Below are positions 34,843-43,242 of a DNA stretch of 64,000 bases, piece after piece. The stretch covers positions 55,908-119,907 of the forward strand of contig NZ_JAINRC010000024.1 in NCBI RefSeq assembly GCF_020400655.1, written 5' to 3'. The translations under genes were made by a program, and so were the position numbers. Positions within the stretch are counted from its first letter, which is position 1; the number at the start of each line of letters is the position of its first letter. The notes beneath the pieces are model-generated. The model saw only the letters and a list, made by a program, of their open reading frames with translations, was not told the DNA's origin and made no database searches. The DNA comes from Streptomyces spinosus (GTDB lineage Bacteria; Actinomycetota; Actinomycetes; Streptomycetales; Streptomycetaceae).

Positions 34843-35910
34843 TCAGCCGGTCCCGGGCAGGGTGAGTCCCGACCGGATCAGGCCGTCCGCGGTCGCCACG
34901 ATCGTCTCGACGATGCCGCGCGGTTCCCACCCCAGCACGGAACGGGCCTTCTCGTTGCTGATGACGGGGACGCGGCCGCCCAGGGCCGCGGCGGCGCGCA
35001 GGGCCGGTTCCGTCTTCGCGGCCTCTCGCACCCGCTCGATGGTCATTTCCTCGGCGGGCAGCAGACCGGCCGCGGCGGGGTAGTGCTCACGCAGGACCTG
35101 TGCCATGCCGAAGAGGCTGACGGACGGTCCGCCGACGGCGATGAAACGCTCTCCCGCCGCCCTCGGGTCCAGCATGGCGCGCAGGTGCAGGTCCACCACG
35201 TCCCGTACGTCGACGACGCCGAAGTACATGACCGGCACCACGGGCATCCGTCCGGTCAGCATGTCGGCGACCAGGCCGACGGAAGCGGAGGGCCGGTCGC
35301 CCAGCTGGGGACCGAAGATGCCGGTCGGGTTGACCACCGCCAGCTCGATGTCCCCGTGGTCGCGGACGTAGTCCCAGGCCGCGCGCTCGGCGAGCACCTT
35401 CGACCTGTGGTAGGCGGGCAGGCCCTCGGTGTCCGGGTCGGTCCAGTCCTCCTCCGAGTAGCGGTTGCCGGGCTTCGCCGTGTATCCGACCGCGGCGAAG
35501 GACGACGTCATCACCACGCGGGGGACGCCGGCCTTCCGGGCCGCGGACAGGACCCGCAGCGCACCGTCACGGGCCGGCAGGACGACGTCGTCCTCCGTCC
35601 TCGGTGGCGTGGTGGGGAAGGGCGAGGCGTGGTGCAGTACGTGCCCGACACCGTCCATGGCCTCCGCCCAGCCGGCGTCGGCGCCGAGATCGGCGACGGC
35701 GAACTCCAGCCGGTCCGCCGGATCGACCCCGGCCCGCCGGAGCGCCGCCCGGACCCGGGCCTCCTGGCCCGGTTCCCGGACGGTCACACGGGTCGGATAG
35801 CCCTCCTTTGTCAGCCGGGCGACCGAGTGGCTGCCGACGAGGCCGGTGCCACCGGTGACGAGCACCCTCCCGCGCCCTGAGGCGGGGGTGACGTCCTTCT
35901 TCGTGTTCAT
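34843..35910 (-). CDS. NAD(P)-dependent epimerase / dihydroflavonol-reductase-like SDR
   Basis: This 355-aa extended SDR has the glycine motif VTGGTGLVGSH (18-28) and active-site Ser in MTSSFAAVG. The catalytic pair is in YHRSK (Tyr-x3-Lys near 170). It resembles bacterial aldehyde or cinnamoyl-type reductases. It lies 13 nt downstream of a MerR regulator on the same strand, and both are preceded by an 18-bp palindrome. It is therefore probably induced by the MerR ligand. Confidence 0.85.
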   Translation of the reverse strand: MNTKKDVTPASGRGRVLVTGGTGLVGSHSVARLTKEGYPTRVTVREPGQEARVRAALRRAGVDPADRLEFAVADLGADAGWAEAMDGVGHVLHHASPFPTTPPRTEDDVVLPARDGALRVLSAARKAGVPRVVMTSSFAAVGYTAKPGNRYSEEDWTDPDTEGLPAYHRSKVLAERAAWDYVRDHGDIELAVVNPTGIFGPQLGDRPSASVGLVADMLTGRMPVVPVMYFGVVDVRDVVDLHLRAMLDPRAAGERFIAVGGPSVSLFGMAQVLREHYPAAAGLLPAEEMTIERVREAAKTEPALRAAAALGGRVPVISNEKARSVLGWEPRGIVETIVATADGLIRSGLTLPGTG

Positions 35911-35923
35911 GCTGCTCGGTCCT

Positions 35924-36376
35924 TCAGTCGGTGAACTGGTTCATTACGCGCGTGACGTCGTCGATCGCCCGCTTCTCGGCGTCGGTGTCCCCACGGACCC
36001 GGGCGTCCCAGAGGTCCGCCTTGCCGCGCAGATACGCCAGGCGGAGCCGGAGCCGCTCGATGTCGGCGGCCAGCTTCTCCGCCTGTACGGCGAACAGGTC
36101 CCGCTGTTCGGCCGCCGCGGAGTCGCCCCGGGCGAGCAGGTCCAGATAGCGGCGCATTCCGCTGACCGTCATCCCCGCCGACCGCAGGCAGGCCAGTGCC
36201 TCGACACGGTCCGCGGTCGCCGGGTCGTAGCGGCGATGACCGCTGGACTCGTCGCGGGCGACCCTGCCCAGCAGGCCGATCTTCTCGTAGTAGCGGAGTG
36301 TGGGCTCGGTGAAACCGGATCGCCGGGCCATCTCCTGGATGGTCAGATCCGCCGCTCGGTCTGTGCTTCCTGCCAT
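35924..36376 (-). CDS. MerR-family regulator
   Basis: This 150-aa protein has the MerR winged helix (TIQEMARRSGFTEPTLRYYEKIGLL, about 11-35) and a dimerisation helix (about 85-125). It has a single cysteine and no SoxR-type cluster, so it is not an iron-sulfur redox sensor; small aldehyde or organic ligands are likelier. The ATG at 36376 gives the normal family start, and the very long upstream frame is a shadow. It heads a two-gene unit with the SDR. Confidence 0.86.
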   Translation of the reverse strand: MAGSTDRAADLTIQEMARRSGFTEPTLRYYEKIGLLGRVARDESSGHRRYDPATADRVEALACLRSAGMTVSGMRRYLDLLARGDSAAAEQRDLFAVQAEKLAADIERLRLRLAYLRGKADLWDARVRGDTDAEKRAIDDVTRVMNQFTD

Positions 36377-36393
36377 GGCATCAAGCCTCCGGC

Positions 36394-36411
36394 ACCTCAA
36401 GCGCTTGAGGT
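36394..36411. promoter_or_regulatory. MerR operator, 18-bp perfect palindrome
   Basis: ACCTCAAGCGCTTGAGGT is self-complementary throughout. On the minus strand it overlaps a TTGACC -35 box, the usual MerR position in a long spacer. It begins 18 nt upstream of the merR start. Confidence 0.88.
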
Positions 36412-36559
36412 CAAACCGGAACGCGGCGATGCGACGCGCGTCACCCCGCAGGGGGCGAGCCGGAGGCACGTCCCGTTGAACCCGGCGGCTCCCCGTCGCG
36501 TGCTCCCGCACGGGGACACCGCACCCGCGGTTCCCGTCCGTCCGCCGGGGGGAGCCGCC

Positions 36560-37351
36560 GTGCTTCGGGTGTTGGCCGTCGATGACGAGGAACCGGCGCT
36601 CGCCGAACTGCTGTTCCTGTTGCGGGCCGATCCCCGGGTGCGGTCGGCCGAAGGGGTCCTCGAAGCGGCCGAGGCGCTGCGGCGGCTGGGCCCGCGGGAG
36701 CCGGACGGCGCGGCGGACGTCGACGCGGTGTTCCTGGACATCCGCATGGCGGGTCTCGGCGGCCTGGACCTCGCCCGGCTGCTCGCCCGCCGCGCCGAGC
36801 CACCCCGCGTCGTCTTCGTCACGGCGCACGCGCAGCACGGGGAACACGCCCTGCGGGTGCCCGGGCTCCGGGTCGTCGACTGGCTGCTCAAGCCGGTGCG
36901 GCGCGAGCGTCTGGCCGAGGCGGTCCGGCGGGTCGCCGAGCTGGTCGCGGCCGACCGCGCCCCCCACCCGGGGCACCCGCCCGGGGCCCGGTCGCTCGCC
37001 GACGGTGTCGCGGTGGACGGCGAGGGCGGCACACGGTTCCTGTCCGTCGCCGACATCACCCGTGCCGAGGCCCATGGCGACCACGCGCGGCTGTACACCC
37101 GCCACGGCAGCCACCTGGTGCGCATCCCGTTGTCCACGCTGGAGGAGTGCTGGCGGGCGAGCGGTTTCGTGCGGATCCACCGGCGCCATCTCGTCTGCCT
37201 GGCCCGCATCGACACGTTGCGGGTCGACGGGGGCAGGCTGACGGTCAGGATCGGCGCGTCGGTGCTGGTCGTGAGCCGTCGCTGCGCCCGTGAACTGCGG
37301 GACCTGCTGTTCGGGAAGGCCACGACGGACCCGCCCGGCAACGGTCGCTGA
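36560..37351 (+). CDS. LytTR-type response regulator
   Basis: This 263-aa protein has a receiver domain (about 1-125; phospho-acceptor Asp60 in VFLDIRM, acidic pair in AVDDEE). A C-terminal LytTR DNA-binding domain follows (about 150-250, with LYTRHGSHLVRIPLSTLEE and FVRIHRRHLVCL). GTG at 36560 follows GGGGGGAG. Its cognate LytS-type kinase is three genes downstream, after a DUF485-like protein and a symporter. It probably controls the symporter, as BtsR/YpdB-type systems control pyruvate carriers. Confidence 0.88.
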   Translation: MLRVLAVDDEEPALAELLFLLRADPRVRSAEGVLEAAEALRRLGPREPDGAADVDAVFLDIRMAGLGGLDLARLLARRAEPPRVVFVTAHAQHGEHALRVPGLRVVDWLLKPVRRERLAEAVRRVAELVAADRAPHPGHPPGARSLADGVAVDGEGGTRFLSVADITRAEAHGDHARLYTRHGSHLVRIPLSTLEECWRASGFVRIHRRHLVCLARIDTLRVDGGRLTVRIGASVLVVSRRCARELRDLLFGKATTDPPGNGR

Positions 37352-37427
37352 CCGGAAGCTGTCGCTTTGGTTCCCTGGTGCGTACACTCCACTGCGAAGT
37401 GTGATCATCGCGGTCGGAGGACGCGGC

Positions 37428-37838
37428 ATGGGTGCACCTGGGACTCCTCGACGTGAAGTGGTCACGGGGACTCCGCGTGCCGCCCGCGTGGACCACGCAG
37501 GCCGGGGGAGCCGTGCGGGCCGAGGTGACGCCCGCCCCGGTGCCGTCCGGGGGAGCAAGGAGCGTCCGGCCGTCGAATCCCTCGCCCTGCGTGCCCTGAT
37601 GCGCCGTCAACTCCGGCTGGGCCTCGTCGCGTTCGGCCTGCTCGTCGCACTGCTCGGGCCGCTGCCCCTCGTCTTCACGGCCCTGCCGGACACGGGAGCC
37701 CGGCCGGGCAGCGCCCTGATCGTCTGGGCCGTACTCGGCGTCGCCGTCTACCCGGCACTCGTCGTCCTCGGCCGCTGGTACGTCGTACGCGCCGAACGCA
37801 ACGAACGGGACACCGCGGACCTCGCCGAAAGGGCCTGA
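37428..37838 (+). CDS. Small two-helix membrane protein, DUF485-like
   Basis: This 136-aa protein has a basic, disordered N-terminus (1-60) and two transmembrane helices (about 68-88 and 98-118). DUF485 proteins usually accompany acetate-type sodium:solute symporters, and one follows here 49 nt downstream. CGGAGG precedes the ATG. A candidate -10 box TACACT (37383-37388) lies upstream. The long basic N-terminus is unusual for the family. Confidence 0.72.
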   Translation: MGAPGTPRREVVTGTPRAARVDHAGRGSRAGRGDARPGAVRGSKERPAVESLALRALMRRQLRLGLVAFGLLVALLGPLPLVFTALPDTGARPGSALIVWAVLGVAVYPALVVLGRWYVVRAERNERDTADLAERA

Positions 37839-37887
37839 CGGTGACCGACGCCCGACGACACCGGCCCGGCCGCGCGGGGGCCGCCGG

Positions 37888-39642
37888 GTGAACCAGACGT
37901 ACGGCATCGTGGCCGTGTCCGCTGCGGTCGTCACGACCCTGGTGATCGGCTCGGCGGGGCTGCGCATCTCCCGCACCACCTCCGACTTCTACGTCGCCTC
38001 CCGCACCGTCCCGCCCTACCTCAACGCCATGGCCATCAGCGGCGAGTACCTGTCGGCGGCCTCCTTCCTCGGCATCGCCGGACTCGTCGCCGCCGAGGGC
38101 GTCGACATGCTCTGGTTCCCCGTCGGCTACGCCGCCGGTTACCTCGTGCTGCTCGTGTTCGTCGCCGCCCCGCTGCGCCGCTCCGGGGCGTACACCCTGC
38201 CCGACTTCGCCGACGCGCGGCTGGAGTCGCGGGCCGCCCGGCGCGTCGCCAGCGTGCTCGTCGTCGGCGTCGGCTGGCTCTACCTGCTGCCCCAGCTCCA
38301 GGGCGCGGGCCTCACCCTGGGCCTGGTCACCGGCGCACCGCGCTGGCTCGGCGGGGTGCTCGTCGCCGTCGTCGTCACCCTGGCCGTGGCCGCCGGCGGC
38401 ATGCGCAGCATCACCTTCGTCCAGGCCTTCCAGTACTGCCTGAAACTGACCGCGCTCCTCGTGCCCGCGATCTTCCTGGTGCTCGCCTGGCACGGCGACC
38501 CGCGCCCCGCCGACGCCCTGGACGAGCCGCCGACCTTCCGCCGGCACACCCAGGTCACCGTCGAGACCACCGTCCGCATCAGGATCGAGACGCCGCTGCG
38601 GGCCGTGGTGACCGGCGCCGTGGACGGACAGGGTTACGACGGCGGCCGTCTGTTGCTGGACCCCGGGGTGCACCAGGTCCGCGCCGGGACGACCCTCCGC
38701 TTCCCGCCGGACTCCCCGGTGCCCGGGCTAGAGTCCGACGACGGACGGCGCACCGGAGCCTCCAGCTGGGCGGCGCCCCTGTCGGGCGGCAAGGACGATC
38801 ACCCCCTGTACACGACGTACGGGCTGATCTTCGCCACCTTCCTCGGCACCATGGGGCTGCCGCACGTCCTCGTCCGCTTCTACACCAACCCCGACGGCCG
38901 CGCCGCCCGGCGCACCACCGTGATCGTGCTCGCGCTGGTCGGCGGCTTCTACCTGCTGCCGCCCCTCTACGGCCTGCTCGGCCGGATCTACGCCCCCGAC
39001 CTGCTGCTCACCGGCACCACGGACGCCGCGGTGCTCGTCCTGCCGGAACGGCTCGTCGGCGGCGCCGGCGGCGACCTGCTCGGCGCGCTGATCGCCGCCG
39101 GCGCCTGCGCGGCCTTCCTGTCCACCGCCTCCGGGCTCACCCTGTCCGTCGCGGGCGTGCTCAGCCAGGACGTCCTGCCCTCGCTCGGCGTGCGCCACTT
39201 CCGGCTGGCGACGCTCCTGGCGGTCGCCGTGCCCGTCACGGTGAGCGTGGCCGCAGGCAACCTCCCCGTCGCCAACGCGGTCGGCCTCGCCTTCGCGGTG
39301 GCCGCCTCCTCCTTCTGCCCGCTGCTGGTGCTCGGCATCTGGTGGCGCGGCCTCACCGCACCCGGCGCCATCGCGGGACTGCTCACCGGCGGCGGCAGCG
39401 CCCTCGTCGCGGTCGCCCTGACCATCGCTGGGCCCCTGACCGACGGCTGGGCGCACACCCTGCTCGCGTGGCCGGCCGTGTGGTCCGTACCGCTCGGCTT
39501 CCTGACCATGATCCTGGTCTCCCTGGCCACCCGGCACCGGATCCCGGCCGGCACCGAGGCCGCCATGGCCCGCCTCCACCTGCCCGAACGCCCCGCCGGC
39601 CAGGGCGCGCCCACCACCCGCCGAGGAGTGACCACCTCATGA
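37888..39642 (+). CDS. Sodium:solute symporter, cation acetate symporter (ActP) family
   Basis: This 584-aa SSS protein has about 13 helices, with the conserved GEYLSAASFLGIAG segment (51-64) and late motifs ASGLTLSVAGV and NAVGLAFAVAASSF. Residues about 200-300 form a hydrophilic insertion, probably an extracytoplasmic beta domain, which makes it longer than a typical 500-550-aa symporter. It probably imports acetate, pyruvate or a similar short carboxylate. It sits between the halves of a LytS/LytTR system. Confidence 0.85.
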   Translation: MNQTYGIVAVSAAVVTTLVIGSAGLRISRTTSDFYVASRTVPPYLNAMAISGEYLSAASFLGIAGLVAAEGVDMLWFPVGYAAGYLVLLVFVAAPLRRSGAYTLPDFADARLESRAARRVASVLVVGVGWLYLLPQLQGAGLTLGLVTGAPRWLGGVLVAVVVTLAVAAGGMRSITFVQAFQYCLKLTALLVPAIFLVLAWHGDPRPADALDEPPTFRRHTQVTVETTVRIRIETPLRAVVTGAVDGQGYDGGRLLLDPGVHQVRAGTTLRFPPDSPVPGLESDDGRRTGASSWAAPLSGGKDDHPLYTTYGLIFATFLGTMGLPHVLVRFYTNPDGRAARRTTVIVLALVGGFYLLPPLYGLLGRIYAPDLLLTGTTDAAVLVLPERLVGGAGGDLLGALIAAGACAAFLSTASGLTLSVAGVLSQDVLPSLGVRHFRLATLLAVAVPVTVSVAAGNLPVANAVGLAFAVAASSFCPLLVLGIWWRGLTAPGAIAGLLTGGGSALVAVALTIAGPLTDGWAHTLLAWPAVWSVPLGFLTMILVSLATRHRIPAGTEAAMARLHLPERPAGQGAPTTRRGVTTS

Positions 39643-39680
39643 CGACCCACCGGCCCACGGTCGAGGGGGCCCGCGCGTGA
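39639..39680 (+). CDS. Possible 13-aa coupling mini-ORF
   Basis: The sequence encodes MTTHRPTVEGARA. Its ATG overlaps the symporter stop (ATGA), and its stop overlaps the GTG of the kinase (GTGA). No function is suggested for the peptide. It may simply carry ribosomes across a 34-nt gap. It is speculative, and chance is quite possible. Confidence 0.3.
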   Translation: MTTHRPTVEGARA

Positions 39681-40894
39681 ACGGGTTCGCCCTCCTCGCC
39701 GCCGGGGCCCCGCTGCTGTTCGCCGGGGGCCTCGCCGCCGGACGCCTGGTGGCCCGCCGCGCCGCCGAGGGCGGGACGGACCCCGGCACCCCCGTGGAAC
39801 GCGCCACCTTCCACACCCTGCACACCGCGTCGCTGGCCGCGCCCCCGCTGCGCGCCGGACTCACCGAGGACGCGGCCCGCAAGGCGGTACGACGGCTCCG
39901 GCCGCTGTTCGGCGCGGCCGCGCTCGGCCTCACCGACCGGGACCGGCCGCTGGCCTGGGACGGACCGGGCCGGCACCACGAGGACACCGTCTCGGACCGG
40001 GTCCGCCAGGTGCTGGACACCGGCCGCGCCCAGAGCTTCGCCGTCGGCTGCCCGGACCCGGACTGCCCCGTGCGCTGGGGCGCCGCCGTGCCGCTCACCG
40101 TCGACCGGCGGGTGCTCGGCGCCCTCGTCGTGCTCGGTGCCCGGGAGTCGGCAGCCCTCCTGCGGGCCGCCGGGGAGGTGGCGCGCTGGGTGTCCGTCCA
40201 GCTCGAACTCGCCGAGCTCGACCGGGCCCGCACGGGACTGATCGAGGCGGAGATCCGGGCGCTGCGCGCACAGATCTCCCCGCACTTCATCTACAACTCC
40301 CTCGCGGCGATCGCCTCGTTCGTCCGCACCGACCCCGAGCGGGCCCGCGAGCTCCTCCTGGAGTTCGCCGACTTCACCCGCTACTCCTTCCGCCGGCACG
40401 GCGAGTTCACCACCCTGGCCGAGGAGCTGCGTTCCGTCGAGCAGTTCCTGGAGCTGGTCCGCGCCCGGTTCGGGCAGCGGCTGCGCGTGACCCTCCAGAT
40501 CGCTCCCGAGGTGCTGCCCGTGACGGTGCCCTTCCTGTGCCTCCAGCCGCTGGTGGAGAACGCGGTCAAGCATGGGCTGGAGGAGAGCGTCGAGCGCAGC
40601 CGGATCGGCATCACCGCGCTGGACGAGGGGGCGCTGGCCCGGATCGTCATCGAGGACAACGGGGTCGGCATGGAACCGGACCGGCTCCGCCGGATCCTGC
40701 GCGGCGAGGGCAGCCCGTCGTCCGGCATCGGGCTGCGCAACGTGGACGAGCGGCTGCGGCAGGTCTACGGCGACGACCACGGGCTGGTGATCGAGACCGG
40801 CGTCGGAGCCGGCATGAAGATCACCATCCGCGTCCCCAAGTACCGGCCCGGCGTGCACAGCACGCCCCCGCGTACGGCGTCCGGCAGCGCCTGA
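39677..40894 (+). CDS. LytS-type sensor histidine kinase
   Basis: This 405-aa kinase has one N-terminal transmembrane helix (3-25) and a GAF-like sensor (about 45-165). A HisKA-type phospho-acceptor His203 lies in AQISPHFIYNSL, and an ATPase domain holds LVENAVKHG and EDNGVGM. The sensor has a CPDPDC motif (125-130) in the position of the CPL segment of LytS/YpdA proteins. It lacks the 5TM ligand domain of LytS. GTG at 39677 is used. Its partner is the LytTR regulator at 36560. Confidence 0.87.
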   Translation: MNGFALLAAGAPLLFAGGLAAGRLVARRAAEGGTDPGTPVERATFHTLHTASLAAPPLRAGLTEDAARKAVRRLRPLFGAAALGLTDRDRPLAWDGPGRHHEDTVSDRVRQVLDTGRAQSFAVGCPDPDCPVRWGAAVPLTVDRRVLGALVVLGARESAALLRAAGEVARWVSVQLELAELDRARTGLIEAEIRALRAQISPHFIYNSLAAIASFVRTDPERARELLLEFADFTRYSFRRHGEFTTLAEELRSVEQFLELVRARFGQRLRVTLQIAPEVLPVTVPFLCLQPLVENAVKHGLEESVERSRIGITALDEGALARIVIEDNGVGMEPDRLRRILRGEGSPSSGIGLRNVDERLRQVYGDDHGLVIETGVGAGMKITIRVPKYRPGVHSTPPRTASGSA

Positions 40895-40912
40895 GGGAGG
40901 CCGGCCGGGACG

Positions 40913-42364
40913 TCAGCGCCCGGTCGCCGAGGCCTGTGCCCGCTTGCGCTGCCGCCGTGCCGCCATCACCGCGTAGACGAGGATCCCGACGAACAGGAAC
41001 AGCACGCCCTGGTAGACCGCCGCGTACCCGGCGCCCGCCATCAGCCACACCGAGAAGACGGCGGCCACCGCGGTGACCACGCAGTCGCGCACCAGCCGGG
41101 ACCGGTCGACCGCCCCGGGACGGCCGGACAGGAGGTGGAAGATCTGCGCGGCGGCGGCCAGCAGGTACGGGACCGTCGCGGTGAACGTGGTGACCAGGAC
41201 CAGGACCTCGAAGACCCGGCCCGAGCCCGAGAAGTAGTTGTAGACGGTGAGCAGCGAGGCGAGGACGACGGTCACGCCCACCCCGACCGTGGGCACGCCC
41301 CGCCGCCGGCGCGTGAAGGCGCTGGGGAACAGCCCGTCGCGGGCCGCCGCGTACGGCGTCTGGGCGCTCAGCAGGGTCCAGCCGTTGAGGCAGCCGGTCA
41401 TCGACACCAGCGCGGCGAGCGCCACGGCCGTACCGCCCCAGCCGCCGCCGAACATCGTGTTCACGGCGTCCGAGAACGGGGCGGTGGAGGTCACCAGGCG
41501 GTCGTGCGCGACCGTGCCGAACACCGACAACGTGCCCAGCAGGTACACCAGCGCGGCGCCCGCGGTGCCGATCACGGTGGCGCGCCCCACGTTGCGGCGG
41601 GCGTCGCGGACCTCGCCCGCGCTGACCGCGGCGGACTCCACCCCGAGGTAGGAGAAGAGCAGCAGGGCGGCGGAGGCCGACACCGCGCCGACCGCGCCCT
41701 GGCCGCTGGAGTTGAACGGGCCGAGCCGGTCGGGGTCGAAGAAGAACAGGCCGCCGACCGCGACGAGCAGCAGCGGAACGAACTTCAGCACGGTGGACAC
41801 CAGCTGGACCGCGCCCACGTACCGGGTGCCCGCGAAGTTGGCGAGGGCGGGCAGCCACTGCAGGACCAGCGCGGCCAGGCACGCGGTCCAGCGGTGCTGG
41901 TTCACGGGGACCAGCACGTCGAGGTAGCCGACGGCGGCCACGGCGAGCGCGGCGTTCGACACCCAGGTGGTGATCCAGTACGACCAGGCCGCGAGGAACC
42001 CCGCGAAGTCGCCGAACGCCTCGCGGGCGTACACATAGGGGCCGCCGGTGCGCGGGTCGCGCGCGGCGAGCCGGCCGAAGACCAGGGCCAGTGCGATGGC
42101 ACCGACGGTCAGCACGCCGAAGGCGACCAGGCTGACCGTGCCGTAGGGGGCGATGGACGCGGGGAGCAGGAAGATGCCGCCGCCGATGATGTTGCCCATG
42201 ACCAGCGCGGTGGCGACGGGCAGGCCGAACCGGCGGGCATGCCTGCCGGTGTCGCCGTGCGGGTCACCGGCGGGAGCCGTGGGGGTCTCCGCGGGGATCT
42301 CCGCGGGGGCCGGAGCCGACTGCGGGACGGTTCCGGTGTTGTGCATGGGTGGTGCGCCTCTCAT
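40913..42364 (-). CDS. APC-superfamily amino acid transporter/antiporter
   Basis: This 483-aa protein has a disordered 45-residue N-terminus and 12 helices. The helix-1 motif is MGNIIGGGIFLLPASIAPYG, and the broken helix-6 segment is LFSYLGVESAAVSAGEV. The pattern suits arginine/ornithine or polyamine exchangers of the APA group. It is next to hydroxyproline catabolic genes and could carry their substrate, which is inference. The ATG at 42346 is an alternative start with a similar ribosome site. Confidence 0.84.
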   Translation of the reverse strand: MRGAPPMHNTGTVPQSAPAPAEIPAETPTAPAGDPHGDTGRHARRFGLPVATALVMGNIIGGGIFLLPASIAPYGTVSLVAFGVLTVGAIALALVFGRLAARDPRTGGPYVYAREAFGDFAGFLAAWSYWITTWVSNAALAVAAVGYLDVLVPVNQHRWTACLAALVLQWLPALANFAGTRYVGAVQLVSTVLKFVPLLLVAVGGLFFFDPDRLGPFNSSGQGAVGAVSASAALLLFSYLGVESAAVSAGEVRDARRNVGRATVIGTAGAALVYLLGTLSVFGTVAHDRLVTSTAPFSDAVNTMFGGGWGGTAVALAALVSMTGCLNGWTLLSAQTPYAAARDGLFPSAFTRRRRGVPTVGVGVTVVLASLLTVYNYFSGSGRVFEVLVLVTTFTATVPYLLAAAAQIFHLLSGRPGAVDRSRLVRDCVVTAVAAVFSVWLMAGAGYAAVYQGVLFLFVGILVYAVMAARRQRKRAQASATGR

Positions 42365-42435
42365 GGAACTGACGTTCCCGGGGTCACCGGGACGCGTCCC
42401 ATGGTCGGGGATGTGCCGATGTGACTCAAAATCGC

Positions 42436-42477
42436 CGCTTTTTGTTCCGTTCGGGCCCCCGGATCACGCAAAAAGCG
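42436..42477. promoter_or_regulatory. A/T-tract inverted repeat upstream of the APC transporter
   Basis: CGCTTTTTG (42436-42444) and CAAAAAGCG (42469-42477) are perfect inverted copies 24 bp apart, and the right copy is part of CGCAAAAAGCG. Such A/T runs stand out in this GC-rich DNA. They suit an Lrp/AsnC-type or similar operator, or a terminator for the GntR gene. Confidence 0.5.
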
Positions 42478-42523
42478 TCGCGATGCGGGGGCCCGGCCGC
42501 GAGATGTCCGGCGCCGCGGGCGG

Positions 42524-43219
42524 TCAGTCCGTCGCCGCCCACAGGCTGCGCACATGCCCCAGGTGCCGGGTCATGACCGCGCGCACGGCCTCCTCGTCGC
42601 GCTCCAGCAGGGCGTCCAGCAGCTCCAGGTGCTCCTCGGCCGAGGCGAGCAGCCGGCCCGCCTCCACCAGGGCGGTCAGGCCGTACAGACGGGAGCGTTT
42701 ACGCAGGTCGGCGACGACCTCGACCAGGTGGCCGTTGCCCGCGAGGGCGAGCAGTCCGAGGTGGAAGCGGGTGTCGGCCTCGACGTAGGCGATCAGGTCA
42801 CCGGCCGCGGCGGCGGTGACGATCTCCCTGGCCGCCGGGCGCAGCGCCTCCAGGGAGACGCGGTCGGCCGTGCGGGAGAGGTCCACCACGGTGGGGACCT
42901 CGATGAGCTCCCGGATGTGCGTGTACTCGTCCAGCTGTCGGTCGGAGACGGCGGTGACCCGGAAACCCTTGTTGGGCACGGTGTCGACCAGCCCCTCCTT
43001 GGCCAGGTCGAGCATCGCCTCCCGCACCGGGGTGGCCGAGACGCCGAACCGGGCGGCCAGCGAGGGAGCCGAGTACACCTCGCCCGGCCGCAGCTCACCC
43101 GCGATCAGCGCGGCACGCAGGGCGTCCGCGACCCGCTCCCGGTAGCTGCTCCGCCGGCCGCCGAGCCGGGGGAGCGCGGGCATCCCGGCGCCCTGGGTGT
43201 CCTGTGCCATGTCACGCAT
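42524..43219 (-). CDS. GntR-family (FadR/FCD) regulator of hydroxyproline genes
   Basis: This 231-aa protein has a winged HTH (RVADALRAALIAGELRPGEVYS and VSATPVREAMLDLAKEGLV, about 29-78) and an all-helical FCD domain (about 95-225). The domain has the metal/ligand residues His in DTRFHLGLL and AGNGHL. It lies 23 nt downstream of the epimerase gene. It probably represses the operon and is relieved by hydroxyproline or an intermediate. The start may be the ATG at 43210, as neither has a strong ribosome binding site. Confidence 0.85.
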   Translation of the reverse strand: MRDMAQDTQGAGMPALPRLGGRRSSYRERVADALRAALIAGELRPGEVYSAPSLAARFGVSATPVREAMLDLAKEGLVDTVPNKGFRVTAVSDRQLDEYTHIRELIEVPTVVDLSRTADRVSLEALRPAAREIVTAAAAGDLIAYVEADTRFHLGLLALAGNGHLVEVVADLRKRSRLYGLTALVEAGRLLASAEEHLELLDALLERDEEAVRAVMTRHLGHVRSLWAATD

Positions 43220-43242
43220 CACCGGGGTGAGTGTAGAGGACG

